Source: an uncultured Mucilaginibacter sp. (lineage in GTDB: Bacteria; Bacteroidota; Bacteroidia; Sphingobacteriales; Sphingobacteriaceae). From it: a stretch of DNA of 64,000 nucleotides. The notes below the pieces were generated by a model. It made no database searches. It saw only the letters and a list, made by a program, of their open reading frames with translations, and was not told the origin of the DNA. The stretch spans positions 32,796 to 96,795 of the forward strand of contig NZ_CAITNG010000013.1 in assembly GCF_903893715.1 (NCBI RefSeq), given 5' to 3'. Positions 19,370 to 26,559 of the stretch are shown piece after piece. A program made the translations under genes and the position numbers. How positions within the stretch are numbered: the stretch's first letter is position 1; the number at the start of each line of letters is the position of its first letter.

Positions 19370-19681
19370 ATGAAAGCAAGCGTGTACCTGCTGCGTATAG
19401 GTCCTGATTTACTGTCGCCCGAGCTCATTTATTCGAGGGATAGTGGTTTGAGGCTCAATGTATATAGGTTGGCCGACATGCCTTTCGTGCCCGACCATAA
19501 CGAAATACAACTGTTTGGCTACTTAGACGGTTGCTTGTTGGCATTTGAAACCGTAAATGTTACTGCCGACGAAGCCTTGGAAGTAATATCGGCTATACAG
19601 TGGTATGCCGGCCACATGGGCTTCCCTGAGATGGAAATATTACCCGAAGACCCGCGCATTGACCACGAAGTCGCTGTTTAG
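19370..19681 (+). CDS. Small protein of unknown function (103 aa)
   Basis: A 103-residue soluble acidic protein beginning MKASVYLLRIGPDLLSPELIYSR. I do not recognise the family. Good residue balance and a sensible ATG support a real gene. It overlaps the 3' end of the convergent response regulator by 4 bp. Confidence 0.6.
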   Translation: MKASVYLLRIGPDLLSPELIYSRDSGLRLNVYRLADMPFVPDHNEIQLFGYLDGCLLAFETVNVTADEALEVISAIQWYAGHMGFPEMEILPEDPRIDHEVAV

Positions 19682-20049
19682 GCCGCATCCAATTGGTGCT
19701 CTATCTTGGTGAGCAGCGTAATCACATCAAAAGGTTTTGCAATAAAATCATCGGGCGGGGCAGCGCTATGTAAACATTCGGACAGGTTATGCGTGGCCGA
19801 AATAAGGATAATAGGGATATTTTCGGTGCCGGCTTTTTGTTTAATGTTTCGGCAAATGTCGCGCCCGTCCATTTCGGCAAGCATTACGTCGAGCAAGATC
19901 AGGTCGGGATGAAATGCCTGTATTTTTTCAAACACCTCGTCCCCCCTGTTCAATGTACTCACTTCGTAGCCGCTGTATTCCAAAACATCGCGCAGTGCCG
20001 ATAGGATATGCACATCATCATCAAGTACTAATATTCTCTTACACATCAT
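19678..20049 (-). CDS. Single-domain response regulator (CheY-like)
   Basis: A 123-residue receiver domain with no output domain. The acidic pocket is DDD at 10-12, phospho-acceptor D54 in LILLDVMLAEMDG, the conserved switch Thr/Ser in LISATH and the Lys in IAKPFD. The second ATG, at 20046, is an equally good start. It is not next to a histidine kinase, so its partner lies elsewhere. It is divergent from the Spy-like gene. Confidence 0.9.
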   Translation of the reverse strand: MMCKRILVLDDDVHILSALRDVLEYSGYEVSTLNRGDEVFEKIQAFHPDLILLDVMLAEMDGRDICRNIKQKAGTENIPIILISATHNLSECLHSAAPPDDFIAKPFDVITLLTKIEHQLDAA

Positions 20050-20150
20050 TCTTTCTCACTTAAATTAGTAATATATACAAGGCAACTAATGTGCCACGAT
20101 AAAAAAATTCTTAATGCTTAAAGCAAAACAGGGCTTTTTAGGCCCTATCA

Positions 20151-20180
20151 TTTGATTAATTGGTTAATCGGTTATATTTG
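20151..20180 (+). promoter_or_regulatory. Promoter: TTTG, 18 bp, TATATTTG
   Basis: TTTG at 20151-20154 and TATATTTG at 20173-20180 match the Bacteroidota -33/-7 consensus with good spacing, 20 bp before the Spy-like gene. A small hairpin (AGGGC/GCCCT, 20130-20148) lies just upstream, between the divergent genes; its role is unclear. Confidence 0.7.
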
Positions 20181-20200
20181 GGGCATATTACCTTACCGCA

Positions 20201-20692
20201 ATGAAGCTAATTGTGACCTGTTTTTTTATCGTTTTTGCTACAACCTGTTTTGCTCAGACATCGGCAGATAGTCTGTCGGCATCGGCAAAATCGTTAGGAT
20301 ACGAACAATATAAGGGCTTTTATGATGGTGTTGATATCAACAACCTGGACCGTATAGCTATACTTAACCATTATCCTTCGCCAAAAAAAGTAATCATCCT
20401 GAAAAAGGAATTGGCACTTACTGCTGACCAAGCAACGCAAATAACCGCCATGAACAAGGAGTTGGCACGCAAAATGAAGGAGATGGGGAGTCTGATCATC
20501 AAAAACGAGAATACGTTGAACGAACTTTTCAGGACGAAACAAATTACCGATGGCGCTTTGATTTTTTATGCCAACCGCTATGGCGGCGATATTGGCGAAT
20601 TGCGCAATGCCATGCTGCAAACGTATTTAAAAACGAAAGACCTGCTGACACCCGAACAATTAAAAAAGTACGAGCAATTACAACAACCATAA
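20201..20692 (+). CDS. Secreted Spy/CpxP-like (LTXXQ) helical protein
   Basis: A 163-residue exported protein (signal peptide MKLIVTCFFIVFATTCFAQ) that is helical after residue 60. LKKELALTADQATQITAMNKELARKMKEM and LLTPEQLKKYEQLQQ are LTxxQ-type repeats like those of the Spy/CpxP periplasmic chaperone and sensor group. Role in envelope stress is an inference from fold. Well-placed promoter 20 bp upstream. Confidence 0.68.
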   Translation: MKLIVTCFFIVFATTCFAQTSADSLSASAKSLGYEQYKGFYDGVDINNLDRIAILNHYPSPKKVIILKKELALTADQATQITAMNKELARKMKEMGSLIIKNENTLNELFRTKQITDGALIFYANRYGGDIGELRNAMLQTYLKTKDLLTPEQLKKYEQLQQP

Positions 20693-20708
20693 TACGGTTT
20701 GAATTATT

Positions 20709-20716
20709 TACTTTTG
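20709..20716 (+). promoter_or_regulatory. -7 promoter element TACTTTTG before accA
   Basis: Exact TAnnTTTG match 16 bp before the accA ATG. No clear -33 element at the expected distance. Confidence 0.5.
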
Positions 20717-20732
20717 GCCATTATTTGAAGAG

Positions 20733-21689
20733 ATGAAAATAACATTCGATTTTGAAAAGCCTTTAGCCGACCTGCAAACACAGATCGACAAGATAAAACA
20801 GGTAGAAGAGAAGACCAAGGTTGACATGAGCGCAACACTGGCCGAGCTGGAAGAGAAATTTGAAACGACCAAAAAGAAAATATTCAGCAACCTGACCGGT
20901 TGGCAGCGGGTACAGATATCGCGCCACCCCGAAAGACCCTATACCCTGCAGTATTTAGAGCTGATGTGCGATGATTTTATTGAGATGCATGGCGACCGTA
21001 CAGTAGGCGACGATAAAGCCATTGTAGGGGGCTTTGGTAGCCTGAACGGCGAAACGGTAATGTTTATCGGTCATCAAAAAGGGATCAACACTAAAATGAG
21101 GCAGTACCGAAACTTTGGTATGCCCAACCCCGAAGGTTACCGCAAGGCTTTACGCCTGATGAAAACAGCCGAGAAGTTTGGTAAACCTGTAGTTACGCTA
21201 ATCGATACTCCCGGTGCATTCCCTGGACTGGAAGCCGAAGAGCGCGGACAAGGCGAGGCTATTGCAAGGAACCTGTTGGAAATGTCGGTATTAAAAGTGC
21301 CTGTTATTTGCGTCGTGATAGGCGAAGGCGCGTCGGGCGGTGCATTGGGCATTGGCATTGGCGACCGGGTACTGATGCTGGAGAACTCCTGGTACTCGGT
21401 GATATCGCCGGAGAACTGCTCGACCATATTATGGAAGACCTGGGAAAACAAAGAAAAAGCCGCCGAAGTATTGAAACTGACCTCGGTTGATATGTTTAAA
21501 AACAAACTGGTTGACGGCGTAATAAAAGAACCCCTTGGCGGCGCCCACCAGGACCCTATAGCCATGGCCGCTACGTTAAAAAAACAACTGTTGAAGGACC
21601 TGAAAACGCTGAAAGAGAAAAATGTGGACGAACTGGTGAGCGAGCGTATAGAGAAATTTTGCAGTATGGGGGTGGTGGTTGAGGGATAG
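20733..21689 (+). CDS. accA: Acetyl-CoA carboxylase carboxyltransferase subunit alpha
   Basis: A 318-residue cytoplasmic enzyme subunit that, with AccD, transfers the carboxyl group from carboxybiotin to acetyl-CoA, giving malonyl-CoA for fatty-acid synthesis. After an N-terminal coiled coil, the core shows family blocks [79 protein letters not shown] and [17 protein letters not shown], which form the crotonase-like active site. Length is normal. Its TAG stop is the first three bases of a REP-like repeat. Confidence 0.95.
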   Translation: MKITFDFEKPLADLQTQIDKIKQVEEKTKVDMSATLAELEEKFETTKKKIFSNLTGWQRVQISRHPERPYTLQYLELMCDDFIEMHGDRTVGDDKAIVGGFGSLNGETVMFIGHQKGINTKMRQYRNFGMPNPEGYRKALRLMKTAEKFGKPVVTLIDTPGAFPGLEAEERGQGEAIARNLLEMSVLKVPVICVVIGEGASGGALGIGIGDRVLMLENSWYSVISPENCSTILWKTWENKEKAAEVLKLTSVDMFKNKLVDGVIKEPLGGAHQDPIAMAATLKKQLLKDLKTLKEKNVDELVSERIEKFCSMGVVVEG

Positions 21690-21720
21690 CCCCCTAACCC
21701 GCTAAAGGGGGAATTGAGGC
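21687..21720 (+). repeat. REP-like element starting at the accA stop codon
   Basis: The sequence starts TAGCCCCCTAACCCG; CCCCCT (21690-21695) pairs with AGGGGG (21706-21711) to make a hairpin. A related element starts with the same nine bases at the stop codon of the DEAD-box helicase (60825 leftwards). It may also act as a weak terminator. Confidence 0.65.
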
Positions 21721-21798
21721 ATGCATTTCCAGTAAGAATAAGCAACCGCCTATTTATTCAATCCATATTTTTTGTAGCTTTAGTTTTAATTATAAGCT

Positions 21799-22181
21799 AT
21801 GAAGGTACTTTTGGTGCTAATGATTCTTCTATCAATAGTGATTACTATTCCGTTGAATGGTGGAGACAAGGGTTGGTATTCTTTATACGGAGCTGAATTT
21901 ACAGATGCTTTTTACCTCATAAAAACAGGGCGAATAACAAGAATCAATTTAATAGAATGGATAGTATTGTTAATTGCACATGCGGGTGTGGTTTCCTTGC
22001 CTTTTTGACAAATAAAAGATTTTTCAAAGAGTTATTGATTTTTGTCCCCTTGTTTTTTGTGATGCTTTACGCAATTTGGAACTTAATTATCGCATTTTTA
22101 TTGATCCCTTTTTTGATTGTTTGGATTATTAGCCTGATAGTTTATTTCGTAAATAAGAAGAAAACCCAATTAGTGCTATGA
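21799..22181 (+). pseudogene. Probable frameshifted small membrane protein gene
   Basis: Two overlapping frames appear to be one gene. From ATG 21799 the frame encodes a hydrophobic segment and ends at TGA 22006-22008 after AHAGVVSLPF. The -1 frame continues at the same point as LTNKRFFKELLIFVPLFFVML and three more membrane segments, ending at 22181 in KKKTQLVL. The break lies in a run of five T (22002-22006): one extra T would join the halves into a protein of about 127 residues with four membrane helices. The second half overlaps the next ATG (ATGA), as expected of a real operon. Alternatives are a base error, a true mutation, or -1 slippage. No family recognised. Confidence 0.55.
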
Positions 22182-22549
22182 TACCCATTAACTTATGGTT
22201 ACATCTGGTATTAGAAAACATTCAAACAATATCAGACCTGGACTACCAATACGAAAATTGGGTAAAGGGGAGCAATGCCAATATACAGGACAGTTATATT
22301 GAAACGATGTCAAGGCTTTTTGATGATTCGGACGTCAATAATTTCATTGCAAACTATGCTGTAAAGGCTGGATTAACATATTTGCAAACTATCGAACTAA
22401 AAAAAATTATAGATGCGATTGACCATTATGACGGCTCGAAACTAACACATGAGCAATTATTAAAAGACCCGCAATGGATAAAAATAACCGACATGGCAAA
22501 AGAGACTTTAAAAATTATGCCGAAAGATTCGGTGGATATAAAGCAATAA
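22178..22549 (+). CDS. Hypothetical protein coupled to the membrane gene (123 aa)
   Basis: A 123-residue acidic, helical, soluble protein that begins MIPINLWLHLVLENIQTISD and contains SRLFDDSDVNNFIANYAVKAG. No domain recognised. Its ATG overlaps the stop of the preceding membrane-protein frame by 4 bp, so the two are translationally coupled and probably work as a pair. The pair is more AT-rich than its neighbours accA and prs, which is compatible with transfer. Confidence 0.6.
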   Translation: MIPINLWLHLVLENIQTISDLDYQYENWVKGSNANIQDSYIETMSRLFDDSDVNNFIANYAVKAGLTYLQTIELKKIIDAIDHYDGSKLTHEQLLKDPQWIKITDMAKETLKIMPKDSVDIKQ

Positions 22550-22626
22550 CTGCTTTTAAGCATCAAATAACAAAAACTTGACCCCAACTTTTTTGAACTT
22601 TAGTTTTAAGTTTTGAAATTTCATCT

Positions 22627-22634
22627 TATATTTG
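22627..22634 (+). promoter_or_regulatory. -7 promoter element TATATTTG of tRNA-Gln
   Basis: Exact TAnnTTTG match followed by C, 27 bp before the mature tRNA 5' end. A T-rich stretch at 22603-22608 lies at the -33 position but lacks a good TTTG. Confidence 0.7.
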
Positions 22635-22661
22635 CACTCCATTTCGGAAACGGAAGGAGAT

Positions 22662-22732
22662 TGCCTGATAGTATAATGGTAGTACGACGGTTTTTGGTAC
22701 CGTTTGTCTAGGTTCGAATCCTGGTCGGGCAA
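22662..22732 (+). tRNA. tRNA-Gln (TTG anticodon)
   Basis: A 71-nt cloverleaf. The acceptor stem is TGCCTGA/TCGGGCA, with one T-G pair; the anticodon stem ACGGT/ACCGT encloses the loop TTTTGGT with anticodon TTG; the T arm carries GGTTCGAATCC. The discriminator base is A and CCA is not encoded. Good upstream promoter and downstream terminator. Confidence 0.95.
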
Positions 22733-22738
22733 CAATTT

Positions 22739-22876
22739 AATTTCGGATTTCGGATTTACAATTTCGAAGTCCGAAATTTTTTTTAATAGCGTAACATAAA
22801 TCCGACATCGTTATTTTGAAATTGGGGGTTGAATGAAAATTCAAAAATCCGAAATTGAAATTTCGAATTTCGAAAT
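22739..22876. repeat. Inverted TTTCGGATTT-type word repeats between tRNA-Gln and prs
   Basis: The left arm (22739-22779) is built of TTTCGGATTTCGGATTT words; the right arm (22841-22876) carries the complementary words AATCCGAAATTGAAATTTCG. Together they form a long imperfect inverted repeat of roughly 70% pairing that spans most of the gap. Confidence 0.65.
22761..22784 (+). terminator. Terminator of tRNA-Gln
   Basis: ATTTCG (22761-22766) and CGAAAT (22772-22777) pair around AAGTC and run into eight T residues. It lies within the left arm of the larger TTTCGGATTT word repeat. Confidence 0.7.
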
Positions 22877-22887
22877 AAACACCCACC

Positions 22888-23832
22888 ATGCCTTTACAAT
22901 TCAATCCTGTAAAATTATTTGCCGGTACCGCTACGCAACCACTGGCACATAAAATTGCGGATGCGTATGGCAGGGAGTTGGGCAGTGTTACTTTATCAAG
23001 GTTTAGCGACGGGGAGTTCCAGCCATCGTTTGATGAGTCGATACGGGGGAGCGATGTGTTTTTGATACAGAGCACCAACCAGCCGACCGACAATTTGATG
23101 GAACTGTTGATGATGATCGATGCCGCACGCAGGGCATCGGCACATTATGTTACAGCGGTTATCCCTTATTTTGGGCTTGCCCGGCAAGATCGTAAGGACA
23201 AGCCACGTGTGGCCATAGGCTCGAAACTTGTGGCTAACTTATTAGTAGCAGCCGGCATCAACCGTATAATGACCATGGATTTGCACGCAGCGCAGATACA
23301 AGGTTTTTTTGATGTACCGGTTGACCATTTGGACGCCTCGGTAATATTTGTGCCTTATATAAAAAGCTTAAAGCTGGGCAATTTAACCATTGCATCGCCC
23401 GATATGGGTGGCTCGTACAGGGCACGTGGTTTTGCCAAGTTTTTTAATGCCGAGGTGGTGATTTGCGATAAACGCCGTAAGCGTGCAAATGAGATTGAAT
23501 CAATGACGGTGATTGGTGATGTTACCGACCAGGATATAGTGCTGATAGATGACATTTGCGATACGGCAGGTACTTTAACAAAAGCTGCCGGTTTAATAAT
23601 GGATAAGGGCGCGCGAAGTGTAAGGGCGGTTTGTACACATGCTGTATTATCGGGCAAGGCATACGAAACCATTGAAAACTCGGTATTGAGCGAACTGATT
23701 GTTACCGATACTATACAGTTGAGGGAGCCAAGCAGCAAGATCAGGGTATTATCGACGGCTGACCTGTTTGCCCAGGCGATAACGAATGTTAACGAGCACG
23801 GGTCGATCAGTAACTTGTTTAGGGTGGATTGA
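22888..23832 (+). CDS. prs: Ribose-phosphate pyrophosphokinase
   Basis: A 314-residue cytoplasmic enzyme making PRPP from ribose 5-phosphate and ATP, the precursor of nucleotides, histidine and tryptophan. Family blocks are the start VKLFAGTATQPLAHKIAD, FSDGEFQ, the flexible catalytic region YFGLARQDRKDKPR, MDLHAAQIQGFFDVPVDHL, SPDMGGSYRARGFAKFF, and the PRPP loop VLIDDICDTAGTL. Length is standard. Downstream is rplY, as often in this phylum; purH in this window draws on the same PRPP pool. Confidence 0.95.
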   Translation: MPLQFNPVKLFAGTATQPLAHKIADAYGRELGSVTLSRFSDGEFQPSFDESIRGSDVFLIQSTNQPTDNLMELLMMIDAARRASAHYVTAVIPYFGLARQDRKDKPRVAIGSKLVANLLVAAGINRIMTMDLHAAQIQGFFDVPVDHLDASVIFVPYIKSLKLGNLTIASPDMGGSYRARGFAKFFNAEVVICDKRRKRANEIESMTVIGDVTDQDIVLIDDICDTAGTLTKAAGLIMDKGARSVRAVCTHAVLSGKAYETIENSVLSELIVTDTIQLREPSSKIRVLSTADLFAQAITNVNEHGSISNLFRVD

Positions 23833-23918
23833 TAGTCCATATACAATGGTCGATAGACCATGGTAAATAAAAGAGAATACAAAAGATAGACTATGGCCCA
23901 TGGCGTATAGTCTATCGA
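23831..23918. repeat. Imperfect inverted word repeat between prs and rplY
   Basis: GATAGTCCATATACAATGG with a second GATAGACCATGG (23831-23863) faces GATAGACTATGG and GTATAGTCTATC (23885-23918) in the opposite orientation. The arms begin at the prs stop codon. Pairing is roughly 70%. Confidence 0.6.
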
Positions 23919-23942
23919 CTTAACAATAAATAAATAAAAACA

Positions 23943-24533
23943 ATGAAATCAATTACTATTAGCGGTTCTTTAAGAGAGAACGTAGGGAAAAGAGACGCCA
24001 AGCAACTGCGTTATGATGGCCTTGTGCCTGCAGTGCTGTATGGTGGGGAAACACAAACCCACTTCGCGGTGTCCGTAGCTGATTTGAAACCGGTGGTTTA
24101 TACTCCCGTTGTTCATTTCATCGACTTAGACATTGCCGGTAAAAAAACACAGGCAATTATTAAAGACATTCAGTTCCATCCGTTGACTGAAATGATCATC
24201 CATGTTGACTTTTTGAAACTGGATCCAAAAAAACCGGTAACTATTGAGATACCAGTGCGTTTGACAGGTACTTCGCCGGGTGTTAAAACCGGTGGTAAAC
24301 TGGTACAAAAATTACGTAAACTGCGTATCAAAGCTTTACCGCAAGACCATATCGATAACATCGATGTGAGCATCGAAACTTTAGAGGTTGGCAAATCGGT
24401 ACGTGTTAGCGACTTAACAGTTAAAAACATGACCATTACCAATGCCATGGAAGATACCATTGTTTCGGTAACTACCTCACGTGCATTGCGTCAGGCTGAG
24501 CAGGAAGCTGCTGCCGCTGCAGGTAAAAAATAA
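23943..24533 (+). CDS. rplY: 50S ribosomal protein L25 (long, Ctc-type)
   Basis: A 196-residue 5S-rRNA-binding ribosomal protein. The N-terminal L25 domain (SITISGSLRENVGKRDAKQLRYDGLVPAVLYGG) is followed by the beta-rich Ctc domain (HVDFLKLDPKKPVTIEIPVRLTG, GGKLVQKLRKLRIKALPQ). The long two-domain form is the usual one outside enterobacteria. Good terminator 31 bp downstream. Confidence 0.94.
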   Translation: MKSITISGSLRENVGKRDAKQLRYDGLVPAVLYGGETQTHFAVSVADLKPVVYTPVVHFIDLDIAGKKTQAIIKDIQFHPLTEMIIHVDFLKLDPKKPVTIEIPVRLTGTSPGVKTGGKLVQKLRKLRIKALPQDHIDNIDVSIETLEVGKSVRVSDLTVKNMTITNAMEDTIVSVTTSRALRQAEQEAAAAAGKK

Positions 24534-24563
24534 TTTAGCGAAAGCTACATTGAATTTGAAAAG

Positions 24564-24598
24564 CCCCGTTCCGATAGTTATCGGACGGGTTTTTTTTT
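24564..24598 (+). terminator. Rho-independent terminator of rplY
   Basis: CCCGTTCCGAT (24565-24575) and ATCGGACGGG (24580-24589) form a stem with one bulged T, followed by nine T residues. Its apical part CCGATAGTTATCGG resembles the palindrome at 62316-62333. Confidence 0.9.
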
Positions 24599-24613
24599 GT
24601 GACTAACTTTTTC

Positions 24614-25055
24614 TGTCATTGCGAGCGAAGCGTGGCAATCTCTGCGGACAGGTAACCGACACGCAAGTCGTTAATCATACCATCCCCCACTTAAATCTGT
24701 CCATTCAGGATTGTCTTTATTTATTAAATCAATTTTCTTTTGCCGTGAACCAGCCTTCAATTGTTTTTCGCGATCAATGGCATCATGAATCCATTGGTAT
24801 TCTTCGTAGTAGACTAACTTGTTATACCTATATTTCTTTGTAAAACCGGGATGTACGCCGTTTTTATGCTCCCAAACTCTACCTTGAAGGTCGCTTGTAA
24901 CGCCTACATATAATACCACCTTATTTATATTGGTGAGGATGTAAACACAATATTCATGCAGTTTCATAATGCAATATAGTGGGTTCGTTTTGCATTTCGG
25001 AAAGGCATGATGCCTGTCTATCCTTTGAGATTGCCGCGCTGCGCTCGCAATGACA
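24614..25055. mobile_element. Putative 442-bp cassette: GIY-YIG gene within 29-bp inverted repeats
   Basis: The outer ends are 29-bp inverted repeats at 24614-24642 and 25027-25055, 27/29 identical, starting TGTCATTGCGAGCG and ending GGCAATCTC. A GACAGG follows a few bases inside each arm. The only gene between them is a minus-strand GIY-YIG protein. The repeat sequence belongs to a REP-like type I know to be common in Bacteroidota. Treating gene plus repeats as one mobile unit is my inference; no target duplication is evident. Confidence 0.5.
24671..24967 (-). CDS. Small GIY-YIG nuclease-domain protein
   Basis: A 98-residue single-domain protein of the GIY-YIG superfamily (YhbQ-like). Family marks are the eponymous strands as VYILTN and LYVGVTSDL, the catalytic Arg in QGRVWEHKNG, HPGFTKKYRYNKLVYYEE, and the Glu of DAIDREKQLKAGSRQKK. 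Members cut DNA, although the standalone Bacteroidota forms are poorly studied. It lies alone inside the 29-bp inverted repeats, which makes a role in mobilising or processing those repeats plausible. Confidence 0.9.
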   Translation of the reverse strand: MKLHEYCVYILTNINKVVLYVGVTSDLQGRVWEHKNGVHPGFTKKYRYNKLVYYEEYQWIHDAIDREKQLKAGSRQKKIDLINKDNPEWTDLSGGWYD

Positions 25056-25069
25056 TGGTGGTTATTTTT

Positions 25070-25396
25070 TCAACTTTCCGGCAAAAACGTCTCTGCCACC
25101 TCGTACATGCCCGGTGCAAAGGTGGCTATTTTAAGGGCTTCATCAAGGTAGGGCGATGCCTGGGCGTTGTTACGCATGTTTTGGTAATCTTCCATACTGC
25201 GCCATTGGGCATACATGGTTACTTTGGTGCCATCCAAACTGCGGTGCAGGCTGGAGGATATGAACCCGGTTATTTTTCGCACGCTATCGGCAGTGGCACG
25301 CGTTAATAACTCAACCAGTTTTTGCTGGTTTACAGGATTGACAGAAAAAACATTAATAAGGGTGAGGTAGTGGTTTTCTGTGGAAATTGTTGTCAT
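25070..25396 (-). CDS. Antibiotic biosynthesis monooxygenase (ABM) domain protein
   Basis: A 108-residue ferredoxin-like dimeric alpha+beta protein. TLINVFSVNPVNQQKLVELLTRATADSVRKITGFISSSLHRSLDGTKVTMYAQWRSMEDYQ follows the ABM pattern of a strand, a long helix, then the SLDGTKVxxYAQWxS strand. Such proteins are small oxygenases or haem-binding proteins; the substrate is unknown. It sits 15 bp from the GIY-YIG cassette. Confidence 0.8.
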   Translation of the reverse strand: MTTISTENHYLTLINVFSVNPVNQQKLVELLTRATADSVRKITGFISSSLHRSLDGTKVTMYAQWRSMEDYQNMRNNAQASPYLDEALKIATFAPGMYEVAETFLPES

Positions 25397-25839
25397 TGGT
25401 CGCTGTTTATTTTTTCAAATCTCAATAAATTTTCTTATATTGTGGGGAATGTGACTCAAGGTGAAAAAATCAAGAGTTAAGACAAAACAGTTCTTTGAGA
25501 TACCCAAAAATATCCATGTGTTTTCGCAAAGCGCATGGAGGCCGGCGCAAAGCGTAAGAAAGAAAAGAGCGTTTCTATATTGAGCGGATACCCATAAATA
25601 CCCATGTGTTTTATAATATAGAACACTGAATATCCAATATTGAATGATGAAGTAAGGTCGATATTCGACATTCAAAATTCATTGTTCGATATTCGCGGAT
25701 ACCCATAAATACCCATATTGATGGAAGATGGAAGACGTAAAAGGGAAGATGTAAAATGGAAGACGTTAAAGGGACAGAAAATCCGAAATCGGACATCCGA
25801 AATTCGAAATCAAAAAACACCCATAAATACCCATAACAC
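25397..25839. repeat. Gene-free repeat region with ATACCCATAAATACCCAT words
   Basis: No gene; the short frames here translate repeat DNA (WVFMGI, GYLWVS). GGATACCCATAAATACCCAT occurs exactly at 25586-25605 and 25697-25716, and variants at 25499-25520 and 25817-25836. Between them lie CGGCGCAAAGCGTAAGAAAG (25543-25562), shared exactly and inverted with 62367-62386, and GGAAGATGGAAGACG/CCGAAATTCGAAAT words (25720-25812). It is one member of a dispersed family; the other is at 62290-62440. Confidence 0.75.
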
Positions 25840-26544
25840 CTATGGCGTACTGAGGGCTACGGGGAGTATCTTGCCGTTGAAGAAGCGGTGGCCGGTGAGG
25901 GCAAAGTCGGCGATGTATTTGCCCATTTCAAAGGCCATAACCGGCGATTCGTAACCGGGGAAAGCCTTTTCGAGCATTTCGGTTTGGGCCGAGCCGAGGG
26001 CCAGGCAGTTTACTTTGATGTTCCGGTCGGCCAGTTCCTGCGCCAGGCACTCTGTAAGCGTGTGGAGGGCTGCTTTGCTGGCCGAGTAGGCCGATAGGCC
26101 GACAAACTTAGCACTGCCCTGATAGCCACCCATGCTGCCGATATTGAGGATGTGCGACCCTTCGGCCATCATAGGCAATAACGCCTGGATGATGCGCACA
26201 TGACCGAGGTAATTGCTTTGCAGCATCTCGACGAAGTCAGTCTCGTCTAATTGGGCAAAGGGTTTGTTGATGAGCACACCCGCATTGTTGATGAGGGCGT
26301 CGACTTTGCCATCGAAACGCGCCGCGATGAACTGTATAAGGTCGGCATAGTCGTCATGCACGATGTCGAAAGCTACAGGGTATAATTGGCAATCGGGGTT
26401 GAGTCCTTGTGCAATTTCGAGCAAACGGGAGAGTTTATCGGCCGAACGAGCCAATGCGATGACCCGGTGTTCGCCGGTGAGTATCAATTCGAGCGCGGCT
26501 TCAAAACCTACACCGCTGCTGGCGCCTGTTATAATGATGTTCAT
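25840..26544 (-). CDS. Short-chain dehydrogenase/reductase
   Basis: A 234-residue Rossmann-fold NAD(P)-dependent oxidoreductase of the SDR family. TGASSGVGFEAA is the cofactor glycine motif, INNAG the structural Asn motif, and S of NIGSMGGYQG with Y-x3-K in YSASKAAL the catalytic residues. Substrate cannot be inferred. It lies 15 bp downstream of the J-domain/flippase gene on the same strand and is probably co-transcribed with it. Confidence 0.9.
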   Translation of the reverse strand: MNIIITGASSGVGFEAALELILTGEHRVIALARSADKLSRLLEIAQGLNPDCQLYPVAFDIVHDDYADLIQFIAARFDGKVDALINNAGVLINKPFAQLDETDFVEMLQSNYLGHVRIIQALLPMMAEGSHILNIGSMGGYQGSAKFVGLSAYSASKAALHTLTECLAQELADRNIKVNCLALGSAQTEMLEKAFPGYESPVMAFEMGKYIADFALTGHRFFNGKILPVALSTP

Positions 26545-26559
26545 TTTTGTTCTTTGAAA

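Noticed and set aside
20130..20148. Terminator between the divergent response regulator and Spy-like genes
   Set aside because: The AGGGC/GCCCT hairpin lies upstream of both genes and has no T run on the exit side, so a terminator role is unsupported.
21137..21745. A 202-residue minus-strand frame over accA
   Set aside because: Low-complexity Ser/Thr-rich antisense translation of accA.
25415..25820. Three overlapping minus-strand frames with YGYFWVS/WVFMGI motifs
   Set aside because: They translate the ATACCCATAAATACCCAT repeat words and share no codon bias with genes nearby.
25497..25836. CRISPR array from the repeated ATACCCAT words
   Set aside because: Unequal spacing, degenerate repeats, no spacer-like uniform segments and no cas genes.
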